A stretch of DNA of 64,000 bases from JAIEPW01 sp964406035 (GTDB lineage Bacteria; Acidobacteriota; Terriglobia; Bryobacterales; Bryobacteraceae): positions 93,280 through 157,279 of the forward strand of contig CAYOQB010000001.1 in NCBI GenBank assembly GCA_964406035.1, written 5' to 3'. The position numbers and the translations under genes are program-made. How positions within the stretch are numbered: the first letter of the stretch is position 1; each line of letters starts with the position of its first letter. Shown one piece after another: positions 24,111 through 32,527 of this stretch. The notes beneath the pieces are model-generated. The model was not told the DNA's origin. It saw only the letters and a program-made list of their open reading frames with translations, and searched no databases.

Positions 24111-25887
24111 ACAGATTCTGATTGTTCGGAACGCCGTCCACCGTCAGATCGATGGGCTGATCCCCCGGCGCGACAAACGGAACCGTAACGTTGAATTGGT
24201 ACAGCCCGATACTCTGCGCCACGATCCCGGCGAACGTCACCGGCGCGGGCACCCCGCCGATCCGGATCGTGAATGGCGACGAAAGCGCGGAAGCCTGCGC
24301 CGCCACGACGCCCGCCTGCGTCGGCGGATTGGTCGGCCCGCAGCCCAGCGCGTAAATCGAAATCGTGTCCCCGGGTCTGGCGGCCACGAAGGCGACCCCC
24401 GCCAGCATCCCCGGATTCCCGATGTATTGCGAGAAATCCGGCGTCAGCGCCACCACGTACTGCTTGCCGTTGATCAGGAACTGCGGGACGCTCTGCAGCG
24501 TCGGCGACAGCCGCGTTCGCATCGCCGTCACGGTGTTGCTGTTGCCCAGGGGCGTGCGGACCTGAATCGACACCGGTCCCGCCGCGGTGTCCTCCGGCGT
24601 GTTCACGTTGATCTGAGTCGGGCTGATGTAGTAGATGTACGCGGGCCGCCCGTTGATCAGCACGCTGATCCCGTCCAGCGAGGTCGGCGCGTTCACGCCG
24701 CTGAAATCGGACCCTGCCCAAAGCCGCTGCGTCGAGGCGAAGTTGGAACCGTAAATCTCCAGGTACGTGTTCGAGGAGAAGCCCGCATTGCCCAGGAACG
24801 AAGTCACCACCGGATTGGTGGTCCGGATCGCCGGCACCGGAGGCGGCGAGATCCTGCGGATCTTCACGTTCAGCCGGTCCGCGAAATACAGATTGCCTTC
24901 CGCGTCGAAGACGATCCCGCACGGCCCGTTCACCTGCGCCCGCACCGCCGGACCGCCGTCGCCGCCCGCGCCGGAGGTCCCGGTTCCCGCGTACGTGGTG
25001 ACGATGCCGCTGGGATCCACCTTGCGGATTCGGGCGTTCAAGTAGTCCGAGATGAAGATGTTCCCCCCGGAATCCACGCCGACCCCCGCCACTCCGCGGA
25101 AGATGGCCGCCGTCGCGGGTCCGCCGTCCCCGCTGAATCCCACCGCGGTCCCGCCCGCGACCGTGCTGATGACTCCCGTGGGCGACACCCGGCGCACCCG
25201 CGCGTGCCCGAAGAATCGCAGATCGCCGTCATCAGTGAAGTACAGGCTGCCGTCCGGACCAAACGCAAGCCACACCGGGCAACTGTCAGCGGAGGTTGCC
25301 GGGCCGCCGTCACCCGATGCCTGCGTGCAAACCCGACCCGAACCGGCGAAGGTGGTGATGACTCCCGCGGGATTGATCCTTCGCACGCGGTAATTCGCGA
25401 CATCGCTGAAGTAGACGTTGCCCGCCGCATCCACGATCACGCTTTGCGGCAGATTCAGACGCGCCGCCGTCGCCGGACCGCCGTCGCCCGTGAACCCGGC
25501 CACTCCCACCCCGGCAATAGTGGTGATGATCCCGTTCGGCCCCACCCGGCGGATCCGCGCGTTGCCGTAATCTGCGATGTAAATGCTCCCGTCCGCTCCC
25601 ACGGCGACGCCCGCCGGCTGCCGCAATTGCGCCGACGTCGCCAGCGTGCCGTCGCCCGAATAGCCTTGCGTCCCGTTGCCCGCCACCGTCGTGGTCACGC
25701 CCAGGCGGTCCACTTTGTACACTACCGCGCGCGTGACGTCGGCGGCGTATAGGTTGCCCGCCGCGTCCACCGCGATGTTTTGAATGTCTCCCCAACTGGA
25801 ATTGCCGCCTACCGTGTTGATCGTCTGCGTCCACGCGGACAGCGTGGCGGCCAGGACCAGCAAACAGCTATGCAGGATGGTCTTCAT
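24091..25887 (-). CDS. secreted NHL-propeller protein with Solibacter C-terminal domain
   Basis: 598 residues. Signal peptide MKTILHSCLLVLAATLSAWTQ, then about six NHL repeats (25-365) with the same NLYAAD strands and GDGGPA loops as the larger paralogue at 2028-6521 (GYSGDGTLA, GFTGDGGPA, GFSGDGGPA, GAGGDGGPA). The C-terminal about 230 residues form a Solibacter-type C-terminal domain (FLGNAGFSSNTYLEIYGSNFA, ISIYALGCGPTNPPTQAG, APVTFAGIVAQSIGLYQFNVTVP). It lacks the Ig-like modules. Extracellular binding role inferred. Its ATG is 1 nt after the stop of the upstream secreted protein, so the two are cotranscribed. Confidence 0.85.
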   Translation of the reverse strand: MKTILHSCLLVLAATLSAWTQTINTVGGNSSWGDIQNIAVDAAGNLYAADVTRAVVYKVDRLGVTTTVAGNGTQGYSGDGTLATSAQLRQPAGVAVGADGSIYIADYGNARIRRVGPNGIITTIAGVGVAGFTGDGGPATAARLNLPQSVIVDAAGNVYFSDVANYRVRRINPAGVITTFAGSGRVCTQASGDGGPATSADSCPVWLAFGPDGSLYFTDDGDLRFFGHARVRRVSPTGVISTVAGGTAVGFSGDGGPATAAIFRGVAGVGVDSGGNIFISDYLNARIRKVDPSGIVTTYAGTGTSGAGGDGGPAVRAQVNGPCGIVFDAEGNLYFADRLNVKIRRISPPPVPAIRTTNPVVTSFLGNAGFSSNTYLEIYGSNFASTQRLWAGSDFSGVNAPTSLDGISVLINGRPAYIYYISPTQINVNTPEDTAAGPVSIQVRTPLGNSNTVTAMRTRLSPTLQSVPQFLINGKQYVVALTPDFSQYIGNPGMLAGVAFVAARPGDTISIYALGCGPTNPPTQAGVVAAQASALSSPFTIRIGGVPAPVTFAGIVAQSIGLYQFNVTVPFVAPGDQPIDLTVDGVPNNQNLFIVIGQ

Positions 25888-25888
25888 G

Positions 25889-26683
25889 TCAATTTCCTTT
25901 CTTTGCGGAAGGCGCTGGCGATTTCGCCGTTTTCAGCCAGTATTGATGTGTCGCCTGGGTGGCTTTCCGATCCAGCGGACCGCTGGCCATCAGCAGCACC
26001 ACATACTCGACCAGGTTCGGGACTCGCGCTCCCATGAAGCTGGCTCCGAACAGGCGGGCGTGAACCATCGTGTATCCGGCGCACTGTTCCGCCACCGGAT
26101 CGGTGCGATTCACAAACCCTTCCTCGATGCGCAGCCGCGCCGCCAGTTGCGGAAGCCGCACACTCACCGGGTCCCAGCGTTTCGTCCCCGGCTTCGGGGA
26201 ATTCATGTAGAAGGTGCTTTGTCCCAGGCAGCGGGGCGGCGGCCGTACCCTCACCCGGACGCCCTGCTCGTCGTTGATCCAGAAGATGTCGCGGCTGCCG
26301 ATGGTCAGCGCCGCCGGACCCGTGTCCCAGGAGATCGGCCCATACTTCTTCGCCAGATTGGCGACCACCGCATCCTGAGCCGGGACCTTGCCGTCCTGGT
26401 TGAAGTGAGCCACCCAGGTCACCTTGGCGATCGACACTTCGTTCGGTGGCATGGTCACCAGGAAGTAGAAACCCTCGCCCTGGCCCACCGCGTTGATCCC
26501 ATAGGTCAACGCGGATGGCATCCCGGGATAGGCCAGGCTTTCCGGCGCCAGTTTCATGTTCGGGTTGTGCGCCCGAAGCACCGTCATCGCCTCTTTGATG
26601 GGCATGCCCAGCCGGATTCCCTGGATGTCGAACTCCTGCGCGGCTACGATCGCCGCCAGCCCAGCCAGCATCAGCAGCTTCAC
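25889..26683 (-). CDS. secreted protein of unknown family, upstream partner of the NHL gene
   Basis: 264 residues. I do not recognise the family. The start is set at the GTG at 26683 because GGAGGT lies 4 nt before it and it yields a clean signal peptide (MKLLMLAGLAAIVAAQ); the frame is open further upstream. The mature part begins EFDIQGIRLGMPIKEAMTVLRAH, resembling the short periplasmic segments in which a small domain recognises its own copy in tandem. It then has a beta-rich body with two cysteines (RCLGQSTFY, EQCAGYTMVH) that could form a disulfide, and a basic tail. It abuts the NHL-propeller gene, with a 1-nt gap, suggesting the two secreted proteins work together. Confidence 0.65.
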   Translation of the reverse strand: MKLLMLAGLAAIVAAQEFDIQGIRLGMPIKEAMTVLRAHNPNMKLAPESLAYPGMPSALTYGINAVGQGEGFYFLVTMPPNEVSIAKVTWVAHFNQDGKVPAQDAVVANLAKKYGPISWDTGPAALTIGSRDIFWINDEQGVRVRVRPPPRCLGQSTFYMNSPKPGTKRWDPVSVRLPQLAARLRIEEGFVNRTDPVAEQCAGYTMVHARLFGASFMGARVPNLVEYVVLLMASGPLDRKATQATHQYWLKTAKSPAPSAKKGN

Positions 26684-26687
26684 CCGG

Positions 26688-26693
26688 ACCTCC
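26688..26693 (-). promoter_or_regulatory. Shine-Dalgarno site deciding a GTG start
   Basis: GGAGGT on the minus strand, 4 nt before the GTG at 26683; it favours this start over the ATGs at 26710 and 26764. Confidence 0.7.
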
Positions 26694-26821
26694 CCCGCTA
26701 CCACTCGCATCACGCGGCGCGTAAAATATGGAAGCCCATGTGCGCCGCGAATCGAGAGTGACATAGGGGCGGCTGAGGAGTCCTGACGGACGCCTCAAGA
26801 ACTCTAAAGGAGGCTAAGTCC

Positions 26822-29578
26822 ATGAGCAGCAACGAACCTGTCCCACCCCAGGACCTCGCTTCCAAGCGCGTCGACGGCCGCGCCTGGCGCTTCGCCAAGT
26901 GCGAATTCGACGAAACCACCCGCCAGCTCCGCACCGGCGGAGTGCTTACCGACCTCGAATCCAAACCTCTCGACGTCCTGCTCCAGTTGCTGCTCCACGC
27001 CGGTGAGGTGGTTACCAAGGACGAACTGCTGGATGCCGTCTGGCCCGGCGTGACCGTTGTCGACGGTTCGCTGGCCACCGCGATCTCCAAGCTGCGGAAG
27101 GCCATCGGCGACGAGGATCAGACCGTGATCCTCACCGTTCCCCGCATCGGATACCGCCTGGGCGCGCCGGTCCAGTCGCGCCGGGTCGCCCCGCCCGCCA
27201 TGCCGGAGCTCGGGTTCCAGTTGGGTGATCCCGTGCCCGGCCGGGATCAGTGGCGCCTCACCCGAAAGCTCGACGTCTCGCTCTCCAGCGAGGTCTGGCT
27301 CTCCGAACACATTAAGACCGGCGATCGCCGGGTCTTCAAGTTCGCCGCCGACGGGGTCCGGCTGCAGGCCCTGAAACGCGAGGTGACCCTCGCCCGCTTC
27401 CTCCAGGAATCGCTGGGCGGACGGCCCACTTTCGTCCGCGTGCTCGAGTGGAACTTCGAGCAGGCTCCTTTCTACATCGAGAGCGAGTACGGCGGCGTCG
27501 ATCTGAACGAGTGGGCCGAGTCGCAGGGCGGCCTCTCGGCGATTCCTTTTGCCGTGCGGCTGCGCGTGCTCATCGATGTCGCCCGCGCCCTGGCCTCGGC
27601 CCACGAGATCGGCGTGCTGCACAAGGACCTGAAGCCGGCCAACATTCTGATCGCTCCGGCCGACCCCGGATGGCAGATCCGGGTGGCGGACTTCGGCAGC
27701 GGCAGCCTGTTGGAACCGGGCCGCCTGGATCAGTATGGGATCACCAATCTCGGATTCTCGGCGGGCGAAGGTCCGGTAACTGGAACGCCGTTGTATGTAG
27801 CGCCCGAAGTGCTCGCCGGACAATCGCCGACCGCCCTGGCCGACGTGTACGCGCTCGGTGTCATCCTGTACCAGCTCGCCGTGGGCGATTTCCGCAAGCC
27901 GCTGTCGGCCGGATGGGAAAGCGACGTCGCCGACCCGTTGATCCGGGAAGACATCGCTGCCGCGGCCTGCGGCGATCCGCGGCGGCGCCTGAACTCGGTC
28001 GCCGTCCTGGCGGACCGCCTCGAAGCCTTGGACCGGCGTCGCACCGAACGCGGCGAACTGGAAGCTGCCACCGCTCGCGCGCGCGTCGCCGAGCAGCAGC
28101 TTGCCCGCGCTCAGGCCCGCCGCCCTTGGGCGGTGGCCGCGATGCTGCTGCTGCTCACTGGGCTTGCCGCCGCCCTGCTGCTGTACCGCGATGCGGCGGA
28201 GGAGCGCACTCGCGCCAACCGCCAGCAGGAGATCGCCGAATCCGTCAACCGCTTCCTCGCCAACGATCTGCTCGGCCGCGGCAATCCGTTCCTCAGCGGC
28301 AAGTCCAGCGAAACGCTGGTGGACGCGATCCGCCAGGCCTCCGGCGACATTGACCGCCAGTTCCAGAATGAGCCGCGGGTGGCCGCCCGCCTGCACCACG
28401 CCATCGCCAAGGCTTTCGACAATCGCACCGACTACACCGCCGCCCGCGACGAGTACCAGCGTGCCGCCGGACTGTTCGTGAAAGATGGCGGCGACCTCGC
28501 CCCGGATGCCGTGGTGGTGCGCCTGCAGCAGGCCGCCATGGAAGCCCGGACCTACACGGAAGGGTCGCTCGCACGAGCTCAGGCCATCCTTAAAGAAGAA
28601 GAAGCAAAGATCCCGCGCCTGCGCGAAACTCCCCAGGCTCTGCCCGTCTGGCTCGCCTCCGCGCGGGGGATGATCGCGCTGATCTCGAACGACGCCAAAC
28701 AGGCCGCCGCCCAATTTCAGACCGCCTACGAGCAGTCCCGGGCGATCGCCGGTTTCGACGAGATGAACCAGCTTACGCTGAAGCAGCGCATGGCCTTCGC
28801 CAACATCCGCCTGGGCAACGGCCCGCGCGCCGAGCAGTTGTTTCGTGAGCTGATCGCCGACTTCACCCGTCTGCAGGGCCCCGCAAGCCCCAACGTTCTC
28901 CGCGTACGCTTGAACCTCGCCCAAGCCTTCATGATCCAGAACAAGCATAAGGAGGCGGTGGCGGAAACAACCGCCATCTATCCTCAATATGTCGAACGGC
29001 TGGGGGAGGATCACGAGCTGGCAATGCAGGTGTTAACCACCCGCGCCGAATCCGAAGGCGCCCAGGGAATGTGGGAGGAAGCGATTCGCGACGACCTGAA
29101 GATTCACCAGCTTGCCGTCAAGAAACAAGGGCCGCTCTCCTTTTTCGCGATCGCAACCGAGTCCGATGCGGCGCTGGCCATGTGCCGCGCCGGCCGCGTC
29201 GACGAAGGCGCGGGTCACGCCCTCCGCGCTTATCAGGCATCGCTGAAGGCTTTCGGACCGCGTGCCGGGCTAACCGGTGGCGTGGCGCACACTCTGGCGA
29301 ACTGCTGGATCCAGCAGGGCAAGCTGGCCGATGCCTCCCGCGTGCTCGCGGAGATCGATGCCGACGCCGTGGCCCAGCTCGCCGGTTCCAAGGATTGGCA
29401 CGCCAACCTGGAGCTCTCCCGCGCGGAAATCGCGTTTCGCCAGGGCGATTTTGGTTCCGCGCGGAAGCTCCTCCAGGCCGCCGCGCCCGTGCTCTCGCGC
29501 GCGGACGCCGAACCGTATCAAAAGCGAGCGCTGGAAAAGCTGCTGGCCGCCGTGCCGGCCTCCCCAGCCGGCAAATAA
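26822..29578 (+). CDS. winged-helix DNA-binding domain - Ser/Thr kinase - TM - TPR fusion
   Basis: 918 residues. Residues about 20-115 are an OmpR/CadC-type winged helix (LESKPLDVLLQLLLHAGEVVTKDELLDAVWPG; SKLRKAIGD; TVPRIGYRL). Residues about 145-400 are a Hanks-type kinase with Lys173 (VFKF), Glu187 in helix C, HKDLKPANIL (Asp269, Asn274), DFG (290-292) and APE (327-329), all needed for catalysis. A coiled linker leads to one membrane helix (about 436-455), followed by a TPR-like helical region to the end. The predicted topology puts DNA binding and kinase inside and TPRs outside. A strong AAAGGAGG is 8 nt before the ATG. The next gene (DUF3179) starts 7 nt after its stop. Confidence 0.85.
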   Translation: MSSNEPVPPQDLASKRVDGRAWRFAKCEFDETTRQLRTGGVLTDLESKPLDVLLQLLLHAGEVVTKDELLDAVWPGVTVVDGSLATAISKLRKAIGDEDQTVILTVPRIGYRLGAPVQSRRVAPPAMPELGFQLGDPVPGRDQWRLTRKLDVSLSSEVWLSEHIKTGDRRVFKFAADGVRLQALKREVTLARFLQESLGGRPTFVRVLEWNFEQAPFYIESEYGGVDLNEWAESQGGLSAIPFAVRLRVLIDVARALASAHEIGVLHKDLKPANILIAPADPGWQIRVADFGSGSLLEPGRLDQYGITNLGFSAGEGPVTGTPLYVAPEVLAGQSPTALADVYALGVILYQLAVGDFRKPLSAGWESDVADPLIREDIAAAACGDPRRRLNSVAVLADRLEALDRRRTERGELEAATARARVAEQQLARAQARRPWAVAAMLLLLTGLAAALLLYRDAAEERTRANRQQEIAESVNRFLANDLLGRGNPFLSGKSSETLVDAIRQASGDIDRQFQNEPRVAARLHHAIAKAFDNRTDYTAARDEYQRAAGLFVKDGGDLAPDAVVVRLQQAAMEARTYTEGSLARAQAILKEEEAKIPRLRETPQALPVWLASARGMIALISNDAKQAAAQFQTAYEQSRAIAGFDEMNQLTLKQRMAFANIRLGNGPRAEQLFRELIADFTRLQGPASPNVLRVRLNLAQAFMIQNKHKEAVAETTAIYPQYVERLGEDHELAMQVLTTRAESEGAQGMWEEAIRDDLKIHQLAVKKQGPLSFFAIATESDAALAMCRAGRVDEGAGHALRAYQASLKAFGPRAGLTGGVAHTLANCWIQQGKLADASRVLAEIDADAVAQLAGSKDWHANLELSRAEIAFRQGDFGSARKLLQAAAPVLSRADAEPYQKRALEKLLAAVPASPAGK

Positions 29579-29585
29579 ACTCGCG

Positions 29586-31088
29586 ATGCGCCTCCCCATC
29601 GCCATCCTGGTGAGCCTCCCGCTGCTGGCGGACCCCTCCGCCGCGATCCTGAAGGAACTCCTCGCTCCCGAAACCCGCCTCGACGCCATCGCGCGAGTTT
29701 CCGAAGCTCGCGACCAGCGCTTCCTGGCGCCGCTGATCGACCTGCTCGGAATCACCAGGAACCCCACCGAATACCAGAGCCTGCTCGCCGCCATCGAAAC
29801 CCTCGGCGCGCCTGGTGTCGAGCCGGGACGCGCGGCATGGGAACAGTTGATGGTGTGGTACGGACGCCAGAGCGGCGTCACGCCCCCGCCCGGTTACCTG
29901 GAATGGAAGGGCGAGCTGTTTGCCCGCCTCGACCCCCGCTTCCGCCAGTTCTTTCGCCCTCCCGTGAAGCTGCGGGTCGAGGAAATCGTCTGGGGCGGCG
30001 TTGCCGCGATCGACGGCATCCCTCCGCTGATCGATTCTCCTTTGGGTGATTCCGCATACCTGACCCCCGCCGAACCGGTTTTTGGCGTGTCGCTCAACGG
30101 CGATCATCGAGCTTACCCTCTCCGGATTCTGGATGCTCACGAAATGGCCAATGACCGGGTGGGAGGCGTTCCCGTGGCGCTGGCGTACTGCACCCTGTGC
30201 GGTGCGGGGGTGCTGTACCGCGCGCAAGTTGGGGATCAGCGCGCCATCTTCGGCTCCTCCGGGATGCTGTACCAGTCCAACAAGCTGATGTTCGATCGCG
30301 AAACCGGGACCCTCTGGAATCAGATCACCGGGGAGCCGGTAATGGGGCCGCTGGCCGGCGGACCCGCGCTGGAGCGCCTGCCCCTGGTGCTGACCTCCTG
30401 GGCAGACTGGAAGCGCCGCCATCCCGATACCAAGGTCCTTTCCTTGCAGACGGGGTACACTCGCCGTTACGAGCCGGGCTCCGTCTACGGAGAGTACTTC
30501 GCCTCAGCCGGTACCATGTTCCCGGTTTGGCGGCGCAGCAAGGCGCTGCCGATGAAGGCCCGGGTCTTTGCGCTGGTCGTGAACGGCGAATCCAAGGCCT
30601 ATCCCCTGGAAGCGCTTCCGGCGATCGTCAACGACGAACTGGGGGGCGAGCCCGTGGTTGTGGTCGCGGAACCAAGGAGCGCGGAATTCCCGGAGGCCTG
30701 GCGGCGCGCCGTCAAGGCCGGACGGCCCGCGGAACTGAAGGCCAGCGCCTTCCGCCAGGCAGTGAAAAACGACCCCGCGCTTCTGGCTACGGCGGCGGAT
30801 GTGCTGGTGGGCATGAAAGCGGACGAGCGGATCGCGGCGTTCGCGGCCGTGCCGAAGAACATCCGCGACGAAGCCGCCGCCCGGTCGCTTCTCGGCGAAG
30901 TCCGCGCCTTCCGGCGCGGGCTCAGGACCTTCCGTGAGGGCCTGATCGATCAGGACGGGGTCGCCTGGAAACTGACCGAGGAAGCGCTGATTTCCCCCGG
31001 CGGCGATCGCCTGCAGCGCCTGCCCGGACACCTGGCGTTTTGGTTCGGCTGGTTTTCCTTCTACCCCGCCACCAAGCTGTACCGCTGA
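29586..31088 (+). CDS. DUF3179-domain secreted protein
   Basis: 500 residues. Signal peptide MRLPIAILVSLPLLADPSAA, an alpha-helical HEAT-like stretch (about 20-110), then the DUF3179 domain (about 140-420). The latter has VFGVSLNGDHRAYPLRILDAHEMAND, the hallmark ALAYCTLCGAGVLY with a CxxCG pair, SGMLYQSNKLMFDRETGTLWNQ and VFALVVNGESKAYPLEAL. DUF3179 proteins are periplasmic or surface proteins of unknown function; the invariant cysteines hint at metal or redox chemistry. I start it at the ATG at 29586. It follows the winged-helix kinase gene by 7 nt and is probably cotranscribed with it. Confidence 0.85.
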   Translation: MRLPIAILVSLPLLADPSAAILKELLAPETRLDAIARVSEARDQRFLAPLIDLLGITRNPTEYQSLLAAIETLGAPGVEPGRAAWEQLMVWYGRQSGVTPPPGYLEWKGELFARLDPRFRQFFRPPVKLRVEEIVWGGVAAIDGIPPLIDSPLGDSAYLTPAEPVFGVSLNGDHRAYPLRILDAHEMANDRVGGVPVALAYCTLCGAGVLYRAQVGDQRAIFGSSGMLYQSNKLMFDRETGTLWNQITGEPVMGPLAGGPALERLPLVLTSWADWKRRHPDTKVLSLQTGYTRRYEPGSVYGEYFASAGTMFPVWRRSKALPMKARVFALVVNGESKAYPLEALPAIVNDELGGEPVVVVAEPRSAEFPEAWRRAVKAGRPAELKASAFRQAVKNDPALLATAADVLVGMKADERIAAFAAVPKNIRDEAAARSLLGEVRAFRRGLRTFREGLIDQDGVAWKLTEEALISPGGDRLQRLPGHLAFWFGWFSFYPATKLYR

Positions 31089-31171
31089 GACGGTGTCAAG
31101 GCTCTGTAACCTCCCTCGCCGCCACACTCGTCCTTTCTCATCGGGCAAGCTCCCAAAACTCAAGGAGAACC

Positions 31172-31546
31172 ATGAAGATTTCGAAACTTTTGCGTGTAGT
31201 CGCCCTCAGCCTCGCCGTTACCGGCGCCTGGGCAGCCGACGTGAGCGGCAAGTGGACCGCGACCATGGAAGGCCCTCGCGGCACCCAAACCACCACCTTC
31301 AACCTCAAGGCCGAGGGTGAAAAGCTGACCGGAACCGTGGAAGGGGCTCGCGGCGGTGCGGTGCAGATCACCGACGGCAAGGTCTCCGGCGACGATATCT
31401 CGTTCACCGTCGTCCGCGAGTTTCAGGGCAACCAGATGAAGCTCCTCTACAAGGGCAAAGTCAGCGGCGACGAGCTGAAAATGCAGATGTCGCGGGAAGG
31501 CGCGGATCAGAGCCGCGAAATCGTAGCCAAGCGCGCCACTAGCTGA
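31172..31546 (+). CDS. small secreted beta-rich protein
   Basis: 124 residues. AAGGAG lies 6 nt before the ATG at 31172. A signal peptide ends near Ala21 (AVTGAWAADVSG). The mature domain is a repeat of short strands typical of small acidobacterial secreted proteins: DVSGKWTATMEGPRG, TTTFNLKAEGEKLTGTVEG, ISFTVVREFQGNQMKLLYKGKVSGDELKMQM. This pattern recalls lipocalin-like or PepSY-like stress proteins but is not diagnostic. Function unknown. The gene is followed by a GC-rich hairpin and is likely monocistronic. Confidence 0.75.
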   Translation: MKISKLLRVVALSLAVTGAWAADVSGKWTATMEGPRGTQTTTFNLKAEGEKLTGTVEGARGGAVQITDGKVSGDDISFTVVREFQGNQMKLLYKGKVSGDELKMQMSREGADQSREIVAKRATS

Positions 31547-31568
31547 CCTTCCGATCCTCCGTTCGCGG

Positions 31569-31593
31569 CCGGCTTGCCAGCATGGCGAGCCGG
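31569..31593 (+). terminator. GC-rich hairpin after the small secreted protein gene
   Basis: CCGGCTTGCC, a 5-nt loop (AGCAT) and GGCGAGCCGG pair over 10 bp with one G-T wobble. There is no T run after it, so it may be a Rho-independent terminator of weak type or an mRNA 3' end stabiliser. It lies about 22 bp after the stop codon. Confidence 0.45.
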
Positions 31594-31634
31594 TCCGGCT
31601 TCCCCCCTCCGCCTCCGTGCCCCCCTTGACTGGA

Positions 31635-31643
31635 TGGTATAAT
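31635..31643 (+). promoter_or_regulatory. extended -10 promoter of the lysozyme-like gene
   Basis: TGGTATAAT: a perfect TATAAT (31638-31643) with an extended -10 TG. A TTGACT lies only 6 nt upstream, the wrong spacing for a -35. The predicted leader to 31759 is about 110 nt, longer than usual in this window. Confidence 0.5.
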
Positions 31644-31758
31644 TCCAAGGTGCGCGATTCGAGCCGTTCTTGTGAACCCAACCCTCACCGGGCACAAGGC
31701 AGGCTTCCCGTCTTCACGTAAAGCCAATAATAACAATTAGATAGGAGCTTGAAAGCGG

Positions 31759-32247
31759 ATGCGGAGGATGCTTTCCACTGGTTTGCTGGTTTTTTCGGGT
31801 TTGGTAGGAACTGCCGAGGTTACGGCGGTGGCTGATGTCGAGGTCCCGCTGCCCCCCGACCCCCGTCTATTAAAGTTGCGACAGTACTTCGAACAGTACG
31901 ATTGCCCGCTGAGCCGGATGTCTGAGACTTTTCTGGAAGTTGCGGACGCTCACGGCCTGGACTGGCGGCTGCTGCCGAGCATCTCGATGGTCGAGTCCAG
32001 CGGCGGTAAGTACTTCAAAAATAACAACGTTTTCGGTTGGGACAACTGCCGGTACCGGTTCTCGTCCATAGAGCAAAGTATCCACCAGGTAGGCCGGAGC
32101 CTTGCCAGGTCCGAGACTTACCGGGGACGGGACCTCAACAGCCTGCTGCGAATCTACAATCCTGCGCGACCGGAATACCCCCGGGTGATCCGGATGGTCA
32201 TGCAGGAGATCGCCAGCGTCAAGATCCCGTCTCCCTCGGTCAACTGA
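31759..32247 (+). CDS. secreted lysozyme-fold (glucosaminidase/transglycosylase-like) protein
   Basis: 162 residues, signal peptide MRRMLSTGLLVFSGLVGTAEVTA. The domain contains FLEVADAHGLDWRLLPSISMVESSGGKYFKNNNVFGWDNCRYRF, which matches the catalytic helix of lysozyme-fold peptidoglycan hydrolases: Glu79 in SMVESSGG is the likely catalytic residue, followed by the N/W-rich loop. SIHQVGRSLARSETYRGRDLNSLLRIYNP fits the second half of the fold. It probably cuts peptidoglycan glycan strands in the periplasm. It is shorter than classic Slt domains. GGAG precedes the ATG. It stands alone. Confidence 0.75.
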   Translation: MRRMLSTGLLVFSGLVGTAEVTAVADVEVPLPPDPRLLKLRQYFEQYDCPLSRMSETFLEVADAHGLDWRLLPSISMVESSGGKYFKNNNVFGWDNCRYRFSSIEQSIHQVGRSLARSETYRGRDLNSLLRIYNPARPEYPRVIRMVMQEIASVKIPSPSVN

Positions 32248-32255
32248 AGATCAGG

Positions 32256-32405
32256 TTAGTTCCCTTCGAGCGAAGATAGCCCGAAGTACATTCCAGCGAA
32301 GACGACAACCGCCGCCGCCACGTAAATCACCCAGCGGACCGCACGGTCACGCTTCGAGGGCTCGAGGCCCGTCTTTTCCATCTGGGCATCTAAACTGTCG
32401 AACAT
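32256..32405 (-). CDS. small single-pass membrane protein, 49 aa
   Basis: 49 residues (MFDSLDAQMEKTGLEPSKR..., ending SSLEGN). A charged cytoplasmic N-terminus of about 24 residues is followed by one membrane segment (WVIYVAAAVVVFAGMYFGL). GGAGGGG lies just before the ATG, and a TTGCAT-16-TATAAT promoter lies upstream. No family recognised. The well-formed promoter and ribosome-binding site support a real gene. Its stop lies 9 bp from the stop of the convergent lysozyme-like gene. Confidence 0.7.
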   Translation of the reverse strand: MFDSLDAQMEKTGLEPSKRDRAVRWVIYVAAAVVVFAGMYFGLSSLEGN

Positions 32406-32457
32406 GTCCCCTCCTCGCAAATCACACAGGAACGGTCGTATAAATGATGCCGATGTG

Positions 32458-32463
32458 ATTATA
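32458..32463 (-). promoter_or_regulatory. -10 of the promoter for the 49-aa membrane protein
   Basis: Perfect TATAAT on the minus strand with TTGCAT 16 nt upstream; the leader is about 46 nt and includes the GGAGGGG ribosome site. Confidence 0.5.
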
Positions 32464-32527
32464 GGCGTATTACACGTGGATGCAAAGCCCCTTGTCCGGT
32501 TGACTCCGCCCGCCGGACCGCGAAACC

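Noticed and set aside
26804..29014. Antisense open frame of about 740 codons opposite the winged-helix kinase
   Set aside because: No domain, no ribosome site; the sense gene has intact kinase motifs.
31626..31643. TTGACT followed by TATAAT as a classical sigma-70 promoter
   Set aside because: The spacer is only 6 nt instead of about 17; only the extended -10 reading is kept.
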